A stretch of 64,000 bases of DNA, taken from the NCBI GenBank assembly GCA_900660155.1, contig CABFPE010000209.1, forward strand, positions 355,059 to 419,058. The letters run 5' to 3'. A model generated the notes under the pieces. It saw only the letters and a program-made list of their open reading frames with translations, searched no databases and was not told the DNA's origin. This DNA comes from Hofstenia miamia. Lineage: Eukaryota > Xenacoelomorpha > Acoela > Hofsteniidae. A program made the translations under genes and the position numbers. Positions 34,917 through 45,950 of the stretch are shown here, piece by piece; the stretch's first letter is position 1; every line of letters starts with the position of its first letter.

Positions 34917-35280
34917 ATATAAATATACTATCTGTAACAAAAGCTTAAGACCAAAAATTTTTCCATGAGATTGATTCGAAAAGAAAACTATACAATTGAA
35001 TAAAATTGTTTTGTATTATGTTATGATAACAATCTCTAATGTAAAAAACATAAACACTAATAAATTGTACTCAAATATTTAATAATTTAAAATGTTGAAA
35101 CTATGAAATATATGTTATGGTCTTAAAATTTTGTTACAAACTGTATATATATATAATTTAAATTCAAATGATGAAACATATATTTGTAAAGAATTTCAAA
35201 ACGTTTCTTCTTAGACATTCACCTTAGAAGTCCAAGTATTAAAAAATAAAATATTTTATGAAATATATCAAAAAATATGT
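33440..35280. other. AT-rich DNA downstream of the transporter gene
   Basis: No gene is seen. CACTAGATGGCA occurs at about 33930 and CCACTAGATGGCA at about 34664, both on the plus strand. They resemble the core of the bilaterian CTCF motif. A long (AT)n run lies at 34868-34909. Confidence 0.4.
34868..34909. repeat. (AT)n microsatellite
   Basis: This is a run of about 21 AT units. Confidence 0.95.
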
Positions 35281-35284
35281 ATAG

Positions 35285-35290
35285 TTTATT
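35285..35290 (-). promoter_or_regulatory. candidate polyadenylation signal AATAAA
   Basis: On the minus strand AATAAA lies 34 bases after the transporter stop codon at 35324-35326, a plausible place for 3'-end formation. In AT-rich DNA such hexamers are common, so this is position-based only. Confidence 0.4.
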
Positions 35291-35323
35291 TTTAAAAATC
35301 TAGATAAAATCTAAAACTGTATA

Positions 35324-36326
35324 TTACAAATCTAAAAAGTGTCTCTTCAAAATAGAAATAGGTGATTTTATAATAAAGAAATATACAAAACTTAAGGTAC
35401 AGAACATCCATAGAATCCATATTCCAAGAATGCTGTTGAAAATACCATAATAGGCTTTTAAGAAGCCAATGAAAAAAGCTGAACCAAATGCGAGACCTGA
35501 ACTAGAAATGATTACGAACGCTGATCCAACAAAGACTTTGATTGATACTGGATTGGACGTTGGGAATATTTTGCAAATGTATATAGTAAGAACAGGGAAT
35601 ATTGAAGTTACAACTGTAGCTCTTGTCATACAGACAAAGAATACCATAAATGTTGTGACATAAAAATCTTTAAACAACGAAATGAAACATCCAAGATATA
35701 TGAAAAACATAACTAGAGAGTTCAGAACTAAACAGGAAAACATCACAAAAAAGCTATATCCCTTATTTGCTAAGTAGCATCCAAAGAACAAACTTGAAGG
35801 TAAGAGTGGAATACTTATAATAACATAAACAATGTTTAGTTGTGAAGAATTGACTCCAACTTCTTCTATAAAAAATTGCGCCAAAACTCCATCAAAAAAG
35901 CCAAAAGTCGTAAAGGTACAAAATAGATTCAGAAGGAGCACTATAACGCCAAGATCTGATAAATACTTAAAAGAAGAAAAATAGTGACTTTCAGAATTTT
36001 CTATATCGCACGTTACCATCTCTTTTTGTAAAAACATTGTGGAAGATCCCAAAACACACATTAAGCCCAATGCACCACAAATGTAAAACGGTGTTGAGTA
36101 GTGGAATGATGTAGAAAGGAAAAGGGATACTTGTGGGCCCAAAGTTACTCCTGTACAGAAAAACGAAACAAATACATTTGAGACTTTCTTACCAAATTCT
36201 CCAAAAGAGGTAGTAACAACTGCAAAAATCATTGACCACACGCCACTCGTTGATGCACCAGTGATAAAACGATTCAACATACACAGTACTTGATAAATGA
36301 AAGCATTTTGCATTGAATCAACAAGC
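35324..36326 (-). CDS. MFS transporter, SLC18B1-like, coding exon 2 (residues 100-433)
   Basis: This exon holds most of a major facilitator superfamily protein, a 12-helix membrane carrier that exchanges small solutes. The SLC18 branch includes the vesicular amine transporters and the polyamine transporter SLC18B1. It begins at an AATTTAG acceptor at 36328-36327, and its first base completes the GGG codon left by exon 1. Helices 4 to 12 can be seen as hydrophobic blocks, with a hydrophilic loop near KEMVTCDIENSESH between the two six-helix halves. Landmarks that fit SLC18B1-like proteins are LNRFITGAST in helix 4, VTLGPQVSLFL followed by YSTPFYICGALG around helices 5-6, and TTFGFFDGVLAQFF in helix 7. 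The stop is at 35324. The whole protein of 433 aa is close to the usual 450. The frame is intact, so I read it as a live host gene. The substrate cannot be inferred. Confidence 0.78.
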
Positions 36327-36604
36327 CTAAATTGGCATTTAATGAACAATGATATCTACCAAATGGATTGTGAAAATAAATTTCTCCGACGAAATTGTAC
36401 TGCAGAGAAAAAATATTATAGAATAAGATTATAATCTCGATTTTTGTAAGAAAGCAACTATTACAAAAGATGTGTATAATTGCTAACACAACTCAACAAA
36501 TAAACACCTTTCTTTGCAAGACGTTTTTAAAACTCAATTGGTCTGTGCAGCAGAGAATATAACATCTAAGCGTTTATAGGAATGGTTTTTGCGCACATGT
36601 TGTG

Positions 36605-36605
<1 letters not shown>

Positions 36606-36675
<70 letters not shown>
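36606..36675. repeat. (TAA)n microsatellite, left flank of Dong-like copy 2
   Basis: About 23 uninterrupted AAT units run directly into the truncated 5' end of a Dong/R4-like LINE. The array lies inside the transporter intron. Confidence 0.95.
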
Positions 36676-38470
36676 GACTACAGGAAGGCATATGACAGCA
36701 TATCACATAAGTGGATATAGAAGACGTTAGAGGCTAATGGAGTTTCACAGAAATGGGTTGAGTTTCTAGAGAGAGAGATGGGAAGTGGCATACTAAGATA
36801 GATGGGCATAGGTTGAGGTTTAGACGGGGTATATTCCAGGGAGACAGCTTAGCGCCACTACTGTTTGTAGTTAGCTTAATACCTATCACAGAAAAGTTAA
36901 AGGAGACAGGCATAGGGTATAAGATGGAGAAGAATGGTAGAGCAGTGAGTCACCTGTGGTACATGGACGACCTGAAGATGTACGCTAGTTCAAGGAAGAT
37001 GTTGCAGAAGCAAGTGGAGACATTGGAGAAGGCAAGCAGAGATTCAGGGTTGGAGTTTGGATTAGGAAAGTGTGCAGCAGTGACAATGACTAGAGGCAAG
37101 TGTGTGGATGGGGAGGGCTTGAGGACAAGCAGTGGGGATAAGATTGAGGAAGTCAAAGAGGGGTACAAGTACTTAGGTGTGATAGAGAAAGATAGAACAG
37201 ATCACGAGGAAATGAAGATGAAGCTAAGGAAAGAATACAAGAGGAGAATAAATTAGGTACTACAGAAGTCAGCATTGAATGGGCAGAACAGCATAAAGGC
37301 ATTTAATACGTGGGCGATACCAGTGTTGAGATATTCAGCAGGAATAGTTAAGTGGAATAAGAATGAACTGAGGGAATTAGACAGGGAGACAAGGAAGATA
37401 CTAGCAGCAGAGAGAGCATTCAACCTCAATGGAGATGTAGATAGGCTGTACATGACAAGGCATAAGGGAGGTAAAGGGCTGCTAAGTGTGGAGGAGACTG
37501 TAGAAGCAGAAGCACTAGGGCTAAAGGAATATGTAGAAGAGCAACCTGAGGGGTCCCTACTAGAGGTCACTAAGGAGTTGAAGAAGATAAGAACTGAGAG
37601 TGAAGGAAAGAAGATATACCAGAGTAGGATGGAATCAGAGAGGCAAACAAGGTATAGGCAGAAGGCAATGCATGGAGAATACTGGAGGAACACAGAAAAG
37701 TGTGATAGAGAAGAGAGCAACAAGTGGTTAAAGAAGGCAGGACTGAAGAGAGAAACAGAAGCACTAATAATGGCAGCACAGGAGCAAGCAATAAGAACAA
37801 ACTGGGTGAAGAAGCATATAGACAGAAGAGTAGAAGTAAGTGATAAGTGTAGGCTATGTAAGAAAGAGGCGGAGACAGTAGATCATCTGATAGCAGGGTG
37901 TGAGAAGTTGGCACAGAATGAGTATAAGTTCAGGCATGACAAGGTGGGAAGAATGGTACACTGGAGTTTGAGCAGGCAGCATGGGTTAGAAGCAGGAGAC
38001 AAGTGGTATGAGCACAAGTCACAGAGCGTCATAGAAAATGAAAAGGTTAAGATACTGTGGGACTTCAACATACAGACAAGCAAGGTGATAGAAGCATGGA
38101 GGCCAGACATAGTAGTGGTAGACAAAGAGAAAAGATTAGGAACAGTGATAGACATGGCAGTACTAAAGGACAGAAATGTAGAAAGCAAGGAGAAAGAGAA
38201 GATAGACAAGTACAGAGAGTTGGCAGAGGAAATAGAAAGGCTGTGGAAGTTAAAGAAGGTTGAAGTAGTCCCGGTAGTAGTAGGGGCACTAGGAGCAGTA
38301 AGTAAGTAAGAGATACTTGGAGGAGTTAGGAGTACCAAAGTGGGGAGGAGCAGTAGCACAGAAGGCAGCATTGTTAGGAACAGCTAGAGTCCTGAGGAAA
38401 GCTCTCAGACTCCCTGGGAACTGGTGAGTTCCCCGAGCTGAGAGGGATACCAGCATGAAGCTGTGAGAAG
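36676..38470 (+). pseudogene. Dong/R4-like LINE copy 2 (RT from motif A, CCHC, restriction-like endonuclease)
   Basis: This is the longest copy of the family here. It starts in RT motif A (DYRKAYDSISHKWI). A stop near 36718 and a frame change near 36790 follow, then motif B FRRGIFQGDSLAPLLF and motif C LWYMDDLKMYA in one frame from 36813. A TAG at 37254 interrupts that frame, which then continues open to 38309. In this last part a CX2CX8HX4C knuckle (CRLC...HLIAGC) is followed by YKFRHDKV and the restriction-like endonuclease signature RPDIVVV...VIDMAV with PD-X14-D. A small deletion near 38305 removes about the last 40 codons seen in copy 1. The RT finger region and N-terminus are missing by 5' truncation. 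The layout of one ORF with RT then a C-terminal endonuclease is that of the R2/R4 lineage, and the TAA target points to Dong. It lies antisense to the transporter, in its intron. Confidence 0.9.
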
Positions 38471-38474
38471 TAAG

Positions 38475-38501
38475 AATAATAATAATAATAATAATAATAA
38501 T
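38475..38501. repeat. (TAA)n microsatellite, right flank of Dong-like copy 2
   Basis: About nine AAT units follow the LINE's terminal GCTGTGAGAAGTAAG. With the array at 36606-36675 it brackets the insertion. Confidence 0.92.
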
Positions 38502-39035
38502 GTATTGATTATTTTGAAAATAACATTCAGAATATTACAAAAACTAATTAGGTTTTTCAAATCCTGTTTGGAAATATTTGCAGTTTTGATTAATAACTAG
38601 CGCACTTTATAGTAGGGGATGTTTGTCACGCAACCTGGTAAGGGAATAGTTGATCCTTGAAGCTAATATGTCATTAAAGAGGGTGGTAATCTCGCATGGT
38701 TATCTGTTTTATAAGTTTTCTGTCTTTTCTACTATCAATATTCAAGTTACATTTTCATTAAAAGACTAACTGCAACGTAAGTGTGCTGAAGGGTTATTAA
38801 AAATCAATGAAATACATTTTTATGAATTTAGTAGTAGGTAGATGTGGTGGGGTCAATGACTTGGTATTCTTAAGTGAGGATTCAATTTCCCATATTTTCA
38901 TTATTTTTGCTTAACATATGACTTTTCAGCACTTGGATTTTTTATTGGATAGAAACCACATTGGTGACAATATAATATTAAGAAGGCATGCTTGTATATA
39001 GATCTAAGTATATCAAAATTAGTAAAAATTATTAC

Positions 39036-39334
39036 CCGAATGTTACCATCGACAATGCAGCAGAAGTACCAGCCAAAATAAAAATAGTTCTGATATATGC
39101 ATTCGTGTCAAATATGAGTAAAAGAATTGCGACTACAATTTGACCAATTGGAAACATGGCCAAGGTAATCGCTACAAGGGTTTGCGATATTTCATGACCA
39201 TTTATTGCTCTAAGGGGATAAATGGGTCCAACAAGTGATGCATAAATGCCTTCCATAAACAAAAGCAGAAGAGAGCTGCAAAGACCAATTATCGTTAGAC
39301 AATTCTTAGAGATTGATTTGATCCTCTGATTCAT
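39036..39334 (-). CDS. MFS transporter, SLC18B1-like, coding exon 1 (residues 1-100)
   Basis: The start at 39332-39334 is the first ATG after an in-frame stop 21 bases upstream. The exon encodes a short cytoplasmic N-terminus and helices 1 to 3, including MEGIYASLVGPIYPL in helix 1, which matches the position of the conserved xPFYPxEA block of SLC18B1 relatives. It ends at ACATTCGG|GTAATA, a GT donor that leaves two bases of a glycine codon. Joining to the acceptor at 36326 keeps the frame and gives FGLVDSM across the junction, between helices 3 and 4. The intron of 2709 bp (36327-39035) contains a Dong-like LINE inserted in a (TAA)n array. Untranslated upstream exons may exist; a TTACTTCTAG acceptor-like site lies about 40 bases before the ATG. 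Confidence 0.75.
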
Positions 39335-40335
39335 GCTTTCAAAATGACTTCTTTAGCACACACTGACGTCTAGAAGTAAATTTACTTTTTACATTAATAT
39401 TATATAATTATGTTCTCAAATCAGAAATACTTTATCTATTAAAATATGTGATTAGTCAATTGTAGTATTTCATTATTGCTTTAACAATATTGAATTCTTT
39501 CAGTACTTGCAAAAACTGATTAGGACAGCGCTATCTTATAGCACTTCAGAAGAAGAAGCAATAAGGCTTACAGTCAGTACTTTTTGATTACTGAATATAA
39601 TGGCTTTCAAACACCCACTAACACCTCAATTAATTTATTTCATAAATGTTTATATCAATGAGAAACTGATAACATTGTTAATTATTAAATCGAAAATCAG
39701 CAATCGAAAGAATAATCAATTTGTTTTTAAAAATAAAGAGAACAGAGGTCCCAAATTCCCTAAAAGATTTCTTTTGAGATCTTTCTATGTGGAAACTACT
39801 TATTGAAATGCACGTTTCAAGAAAGTCAATACTAAATAACACTCTTAAAATATATTTTAGTTTTGCTTAGATGAGTAAAATGTGCAAGTTACAAACTTGA
39901 AATAATTTCAATTTAATTCAATTTCCAAACTTCATCTGTTCTTAATAAATTTGATTGTTTCATTAATAATATTTTTTAAAAATGCGTAAAGTATGTTTCA
40001 AAAACTAAACAAAAATAGGTTTTCTTCAGAACATTGTTTTAATCATCAATGCAAAGGACAAGAATTTAGAAAGAAAATTCTTTAAAAAAGTGAATTTTAA
40101 AAGCTGAATTGGAGGCAAACCTTTATATATATACATAAAAATTCAAATAATAACATTTCGACTATATTATGGTCATTGTCAGCTTACAACTTGCGGTAAA
40201 AATAATTTACAATATACTACACTATAAGTTAATTGTATTGCATACACTAAAAAATTATATTTCATTTTTTCCAAGTTGCATTGCTTTTGTAAAATGTTTT
40301 CTTTCTCGTATTGTTTTATAATTAATGCCTCACAG
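39335..40335. other. AT-rich DNA upstream of the transporter, no gene seen
   Basis: This should include the transporter's promoter and any 5' untranslated exon. I cannot identify a TATA box or initiator with confidence in such AT-rich sequence. Confidence 0.4.
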
Positions 40336-40338
40336 ATC

Positions 40339-40640
40339 TTAGTATCGGTATTTCTCATTGCTATTTAGAATTTGGTGGTTGAATATTTCGGTTTCTAGGT
40401 GGCCCTTTAGATAAACTTTAATTCAAATGTCAAAATGTTGTTTAGTTTCAGCAAAGTATTTCTTGTTACAGCTATCACAAGTATATTTGTAAACGATGGA
40501 GGAGACTAGGCATTTTGGGATTCCATCTTTGTTATTAAATATATTATTAGTTTGTAAAGATCTAAAAACAGGTGTAATTTTGGAAAATTTTAATTTTGGA
40601 TTGATAATATTGATCTTTTTCTTAATAACAAATTATCTAC
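40339..40640 (-). pseudogene. Penelope-like element remnant, GIY-YIG endonuclease region
   Basis: The minus-strand frame carries the linker and GIY-YIG domain that follow the reverse transcriptase in Penelope-like elements. Visible are NPKLKFSKITPVFRSLQ, then FNNKDGIPKCLVSSIVYKYT with the KDxIP and VVYxxxC blocks. CDSCNKKYFAETKQH comes next, with the CxxC pair and the YIGET-like segment, and FNHQIL near the end. An in-frame stop sits in the middle, so it is dead. No reverse transcriptase could be read upstream. The block order is distinctive enough that I prefer this to other GIY-YIG proteins. Confidence 0.6.
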
Positions 40641-40644
40641 TTTC

Positions 40645-41420
40645 TCTTCATAATTGCTTGAGTTTTGTTTATTTACATCGATTATATAATTGGAAATTAA
40701 GCATTTGTATGTTATATATTTTAGCATTTTATTAGGATATCTATTTTCCAGGAATGTCAAAAATAACACATCCAGACTTTTTGTAAGTAATTCAAAATTC
40801 GATGAAATCTTTATAAACTTTCACATAAACACTTTGCAGTATTGGTTTTAAACTTTAATAGACAATAAGAAGTGAATGGTAAACAAAGGCCTGTATTTGT
40901 TTGTATTTGTTTTCTTAATGCATAGTTCAGAAGAGTATTTTTCAAACTTATCATTGAGTAAGAATATAAAGGAAGATTATTCCAAATTTACCAATGATGG
41001 ATTGCTGAAATATCAAGCAGGTAAATCATATTTAGAATGATCAAAAACGTATACTAGATCCTGCGTCCATTACTACAACTTTATTGTCCATGCCCGTTTT
41101 AATATTCTAATTTTTTTTAGTATTGCTAGGATATTAATAATTATTATAATCAGTGAGAAAAAAATTGCGAAACAAAATTTAAGTTCCTTCAATCTCACGA
41201 CATTTTTTCTGGAAAAATTCTAATTGTATAAAAATTATTTCTTTATTACAGGAGTAATAATAAATTAATATGGTGAAATAGTATATTTTTTCCTAAATAT
41301 CCCTTGTTATCATAAATATATGGTCCTTGGTAAGTTCATCATGCAATATTTTTTTACAGAAGATCTGTATTATCATCTTTCTTAAGGCGAAAGTCGATGT
41401 AGTTTTCTTTGAGTGCATAA
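40645..41420. other. AT-rich DNA, no gene seen
   Basis: There is no supported feature. If the candidate exon at 41426-41489 is real, this stretch would be its first intron. Confidence 0.4.
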
Positions 41421-41425
41421 CTTAC

Positions 41426-41489
41426 CATTCATGAGCTGCACCCCAGATAGAACAAGCCCAATGTTACGACGCTGGACTGCCGTCGTCAT
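41426..41489 (-). CDS. candidate first coding exon of an unidentified gene
   Basis: On the minus strand an ATG at 41489 opens 21 codons beginning MTTAVQRRNIG and continuing through LVLSGVQLM. It then meets AATG|GTAAGT, a perfect consensus donor. The piece is far richer in G+C than its surroundings (three CpG-containing codons in the first eight), and the flanking sequence returns at once to AT-rich DNA. The residues look like a short basic N-terminus followed by the start of a hydrophobic helix, so a membrane protein is possible. I do not recognise the family. Direct splicing to the transporter exon at 39334 would run into a stop, so it is probably not part of that gene. Downstream exons were not found. 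Confidence 0.35.
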
Positions 41490-41491
41490 AC

Positions 41492-44400
41492 CGTAAATTG
41501 ATCGTACATTAATATTTATGTCGTTTAAGTATGGATTTTTTGTTGTAAACAGTTCAAAATTGGAACGTATTTATTGCTAGCATTTTATTGCTTAAAGTAT
41601 TTCACAACCTAAAATTATCAATTTAGCATTGTAGTAAAAAATATAATGCAATTATCCAAAATGCAATGTATTTTCTACAATAGCATTTATTTTAATCACA
41701 GCAACCTGAATTAATGCTTATGTACATGTCAATAAATGTAATTTTTAGGAAATTGTACAAGAACGTTCGCATGTTAGTTGGGAGTGCCTCCAAATTTCAG
41801 TGTACAAATGGAAATCATTCTGTTTCCTTAATAATTATATTTTCTGTGTCGTTTGTTTTTGCAAATAACGACGTCGTTTTGGTATTGAATTAACTTTGTT
41901 TTGACGACTTTGTGATTACGGGGATGTGAAAATCATTTTACCACTGTTGTGTGTATTGTTTTAATTAAATCAATTTTTAGGGAATATAAGATCAATATAT
42001 TTCAGAACCAGATTATAAAATAGATAATAACATTTGTACATTTGGAACAAAAAAGTATAATTGATTTTACATTAAAAATTTAGGGGCTTTTGCTTTCATA
42101 GCAGGCAAAAATATGTTTTCATCTCAACATGTATTGAATTATTGCATATTCTCTTTTTCCGTTCCATTGATGTGAAGCATTAAAATTGAAAGAAACTTTT
42201 TTTCTAAATGCTCAACACAAGTGACAGATTACACTTAATGCAATACTCAAGGTTGAAAATTTTCTTAAAACTTCTATTTTTTAAGAAATTTTACCTATAA
42301 AAATATTGCACTATATTCAAAATGCTCCAATATTACAAGTAGTTATCAATCAAACATGAATGTAATAAAGCACCGAGGAGCCCTGAAATGCTCTTGCAAT
42401 TCAATGCATGGTATAATCTACAAATGTTATATATAAATACTTATGTAAAAACAAATTTACCCCTAACTTGGAAATGTCTTCCTATAGCTCTACATTTTAA
42501 CAGTGAAATGATCGCTAGGTTAAACATAATGAACTACATTTTCTTGTATTGGCAATAGCTGCATTAATCAACATTAAAATGTGAGTCTATTAAGGCATTG
42601 GCACTGAAAACCAACATAGTACAAGTGACACAGATTGACAGTTTTAACACACCTCTAAGTTAAAACAAATAACCTTAATATGTAATTCATTTATGTGAAT
42701 GTGACACACCTATTATTAAATCATGCTTAATATCAATATTCAGGTAATTTTATAAGATGTGTATATTTTGAATTGGTATTATTCATAATAAAAATTACAA
42801 CAAATTGTCACGAAATACAGAACAAGCAGATAGCACATGCTTACATCATGTCGTTCAAATATTGAGCTGCAAATCTGAATAATATTTGCCAGTAGAACTT
42901 CTGAAAACAAATTTTTTCTCAATATTCTTTTATAATATCTTACGCTAAAGTTTCAATTATAAAAAAGAAGTCAATTTTTCAAGTTCCAAACTCAACTTGT
43001 CTTCCATTGCTTGGAATTGTTCATCAAATAGTTGAAAACATGGTAATATTTTACTGGAAACCAAGAACATCTACTCATACATAGAATCTAAAGAAAATCT
43101 TTAATACGGTGGAAGAAGGCTTAAATCGAATAGCAAAAATCGTATTCTACTAAAAATTTTGACGAGATATTTCGATCAATCACTGTAAACTGTAATATTT
43201 CAACAAGGATTACATTTCTTAAGAAATGGTTTAATGCGGTGTTCATCAATTGAGCGATTTAAATGGCTCGTGTTTTTAGTCGGTTTGGACAAATTTCGTT
43301 TACACTTTGAAAAATATACTTTTGTTCTAAACTAAAACTATTTCTTGAATTGCAGTTTTCAATTGAGACGACAATGTGTAGTTCAAATATATTTTTAGGA
43401 AGAATTCTGAGGAATAAATTCCTTTTCAAAAGTTCTACTGGCTAATGCTATTCAGATTAACAGTTCAATTTTTGTTACAACACAAGAAAATTGCGTGATC
43501 TATTTGGACATGCATTAATCCTTCGTACGGGGTAAGGCGAATATAATTCTTAGTAATGCAACAATCATGGTTATATAATTTTATTCCTTTCCATTTATAC
43601 TAAAATATTTTAGAAAGATTTAAATTAGAAGATACAAGAAAAAATATTTACAAGTTTTATAACTATAAAGTTCTAAATATGGAGATATGCGTAAAGGTTT
43701 CATTTATTAAAATTTTCAAAAAAATCAAATTAAACCATTTTATGGCTAGTATGTTCGCGTAAAAAAACGGCTCAAAATGGAGGCTCACCAAACTGCCGGA
43801 TTAATGTTGCGGAAGGCTGCTTAGACCACTGACTGCGTGTATGAGAAACAAATTCAGATTTAGCCAATTTAATATACAAATTTATTGGTAAAATTGGGAT
43901 GTTATAGGGCTTTTTTGGAAGAGTATATATGCACATAGGAGCACAGAACAAATATATATATATATATATCTGAAGAATTTCAACATCTGGTGACGGGTTT
44001 GACTTCGACTAATTTGTAAATGTAACGTGTGCATCTCAAAAAGTTTTTCTTCCATATAGCAAATAGCATTATTGATTTTTCGAAATCGATATCGCGATAT
44101 ATTTTAGTAAATATTAAACTAACATAACCGACTCCAAAATCTTCATAGCGCAGAGCCATACTTTGTTGTAATTATAAGTGAGAATTATGCGAAATTTGTA
44201 CAATTTTTAAAATTACCGAATATTGATATTAAACATGATTTAAGCGTAATTTGTTTGCAAAAATTAAATGAAAAAAATTACAAATTAACATAAGCAAATT
44301 TATTAGTTCAAAATTAATAAAACATTATATAATAATAGAATCAATATTTGTGTGAATGTTTGTGTAGCTGTTCATTATTGGATATATGTTTCACATGCAT

Positions 44401-44560
44401 TAAGTGTGTGCATTATTTTATTAGAAGTGATTTCTGTAGTGTTTTTCTAAATTTTTGCAAATTCTTCTATTCGAGTTCTCTAGTCTAAATTATTTCAATA
44501 TTTAAGTGATACATGATGAAATCTTTAGAATTTTTATCTAAACAAATTTTTTTCAATCGC
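41492..44560. other. AT-rich DNA, no gene seen
   Basis: No coding sequence or element ends are visible. An (AT)n run lies at 43952-43969. Confidence 0.5.
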
Positions 44561-44568
44561 TCATTAAA

Positions 44569-45530
44569 CTAGTCATTTAGGAAGATGTTTACAGAGATTT
44601 TGAATACATGTAGAGAGCAATGCAGACGAACTTGCCAGAACGAACGTAATATTTTATATTCATTACGATATACTGATGCGTCATCATGATTTTGTGCAAA
44701 GTTTAAAGTTTTTATGTTCTCAATTAAATGCCTTTGATAGAAGCATACGATGATTAGGTTTAAGTCGGTTAAAAAATCGAACAATATTGAAAATGAGACA
44801 AGCAGAAAGCATGTATCAGTTGTTTATGATGATTGTTGAATTGATATTTAATTGCGTAAATAATTAAGATATCCAATGTTGGCAGTCATGTTTTGAATCT
44901 TATTCAGAAAAAATTTTTCTAAAATTATCTATCTCAACTCCTAAATAGCTGAATAATTCACTTATTCGCTTATTAGATTTCTTTGTGGCTCCTCAGTAAG
45001 CAAATTATAAATTGTGTTTTTCTACAACCACTTTCAGTTGCTTGTAAAATAGTCGTTTAATTTTTCTACTTCACCTTTGAGGTTTCTGTGTTTAGCCGCA
45101 TATTATTATATCATTTACATAAATTGCAACTAAAATAGGGCCAAGAGTAGTACTTTGGGGTATCTCACGATCAATCGTAATATAGCTTGAATTTTTGCTG
45201 TATAGTATTATCCCACTGTTGTCTGTTTTCTCAGAAGTTAAAAATTAAATTAATAAGGTTATCAATAAAGATGTAATTTATAAACTTATCTTGCAAAATA
45301 TCAAAATTCATGGAATTGAATGCCTAACTTAAGTCTAAAAATGCGACACAACTGCAGTTATGAGATACAATGCGTCTTGCGTCCTATGGCCATTGCGAAA
45401 TCCAAATTGTTTATGCAAATTTAAGGAATATATTTATTTGGTTATACAACAGTTTTCAAGGAGTTTTCTGTTATGTAATACAAATGGGTCAATATTTTTT
45501 TCGTTTACATTGTCACCTTGTTATATACAG
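44569..45530 (-). pseudogene. CR1-like LINE remnant, reverse transcriptase
   Basis: Minus-strand pieces follow the order of a LINE reverse transcriptase. HKQFGFRNGHRTQDA lies near 45405, the usual block before motif A. DILQDKFINY near 45305 is the segment after motif A, which is itself worn. PQSTTLGPILVAIYVNDI near 45155 is motif B, normally GVPQGSxLGPxLFxxYxND. A 71-codon open stretch at 44784-44569 contains VYRNEYKILRSFWQVR, close to the expected C-terminal end. Several stops and frame changes make it a fossil. The FADD block could not be read. It differs enough from the LINE at 10731-12755 to be another subfamily. Confidence 0.6.
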
Positions 45531-45534
45531 GTTG

Positions 45535-45946
45535 TAAAGAAAATACAGGTAAAAAAGAAAACAATTTCTATGTGGGATAACAAAATGAAAATAGGCGGTT
45601 ACTTTCTTGTTAATATTCTTCCAGATACATGTCCATTTCATATAAATCAATGTATTGATATATTTCACTACGGTTTATCACATTATTAGAAGGAATAAAA
45701 TAAGAAGAAAGATCTTTTGGTGAGACCATATTATTATAACAAAAGGTCCCTAATAGAAACTATTCGTGCAGCAGATAACCCACATAGTGAATCATCTTGA
45801 AAAAGAGCGCTCGTTTGATCGAAAGTTTGACCAGCAATGGACAATGCAGAAAAGGAAATATTGTTGGACATTAATGAGAATATGACAAAATTGCACCCAT
45901 AGGGTATGACATTCACCAGACAGATTGCTGCCTATGGTGATATCCA
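45535..45946 (+). repeat. dispersed repeat, copy 1 (inverted second copy at 56640-57030)
   Basis: The reverse complement of 56640-57030 matches this interval in long blocks, among them AACAAAAGGTCCCTAATAGA, ATTTCATATAAATCAATGTA, GACCAGCAATGGACAATG and GGTGATATCCAT. Neither copy shows coding sequence or clear ends. The homology stops where the piggyBac-like element begins at 45951, so that element may have inserted into or beside this repeat. Confidence 0.7.
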
Positions 45947-45950
45947 TTAA

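Noticed and set aside
36606-36675. Regular repeats as a possible CRISPR array
   Set aside because: It is a simple trinucleotide microsatellite without spacers, in an animal genome.
37253-38371. Minus-strand frames of 114-162 codons across Dong-like copy 2
   Set aside because: They are antisense to the well-supported RT/endonuclease reading and have the same low-complexity composition as the shadows at copy 1.
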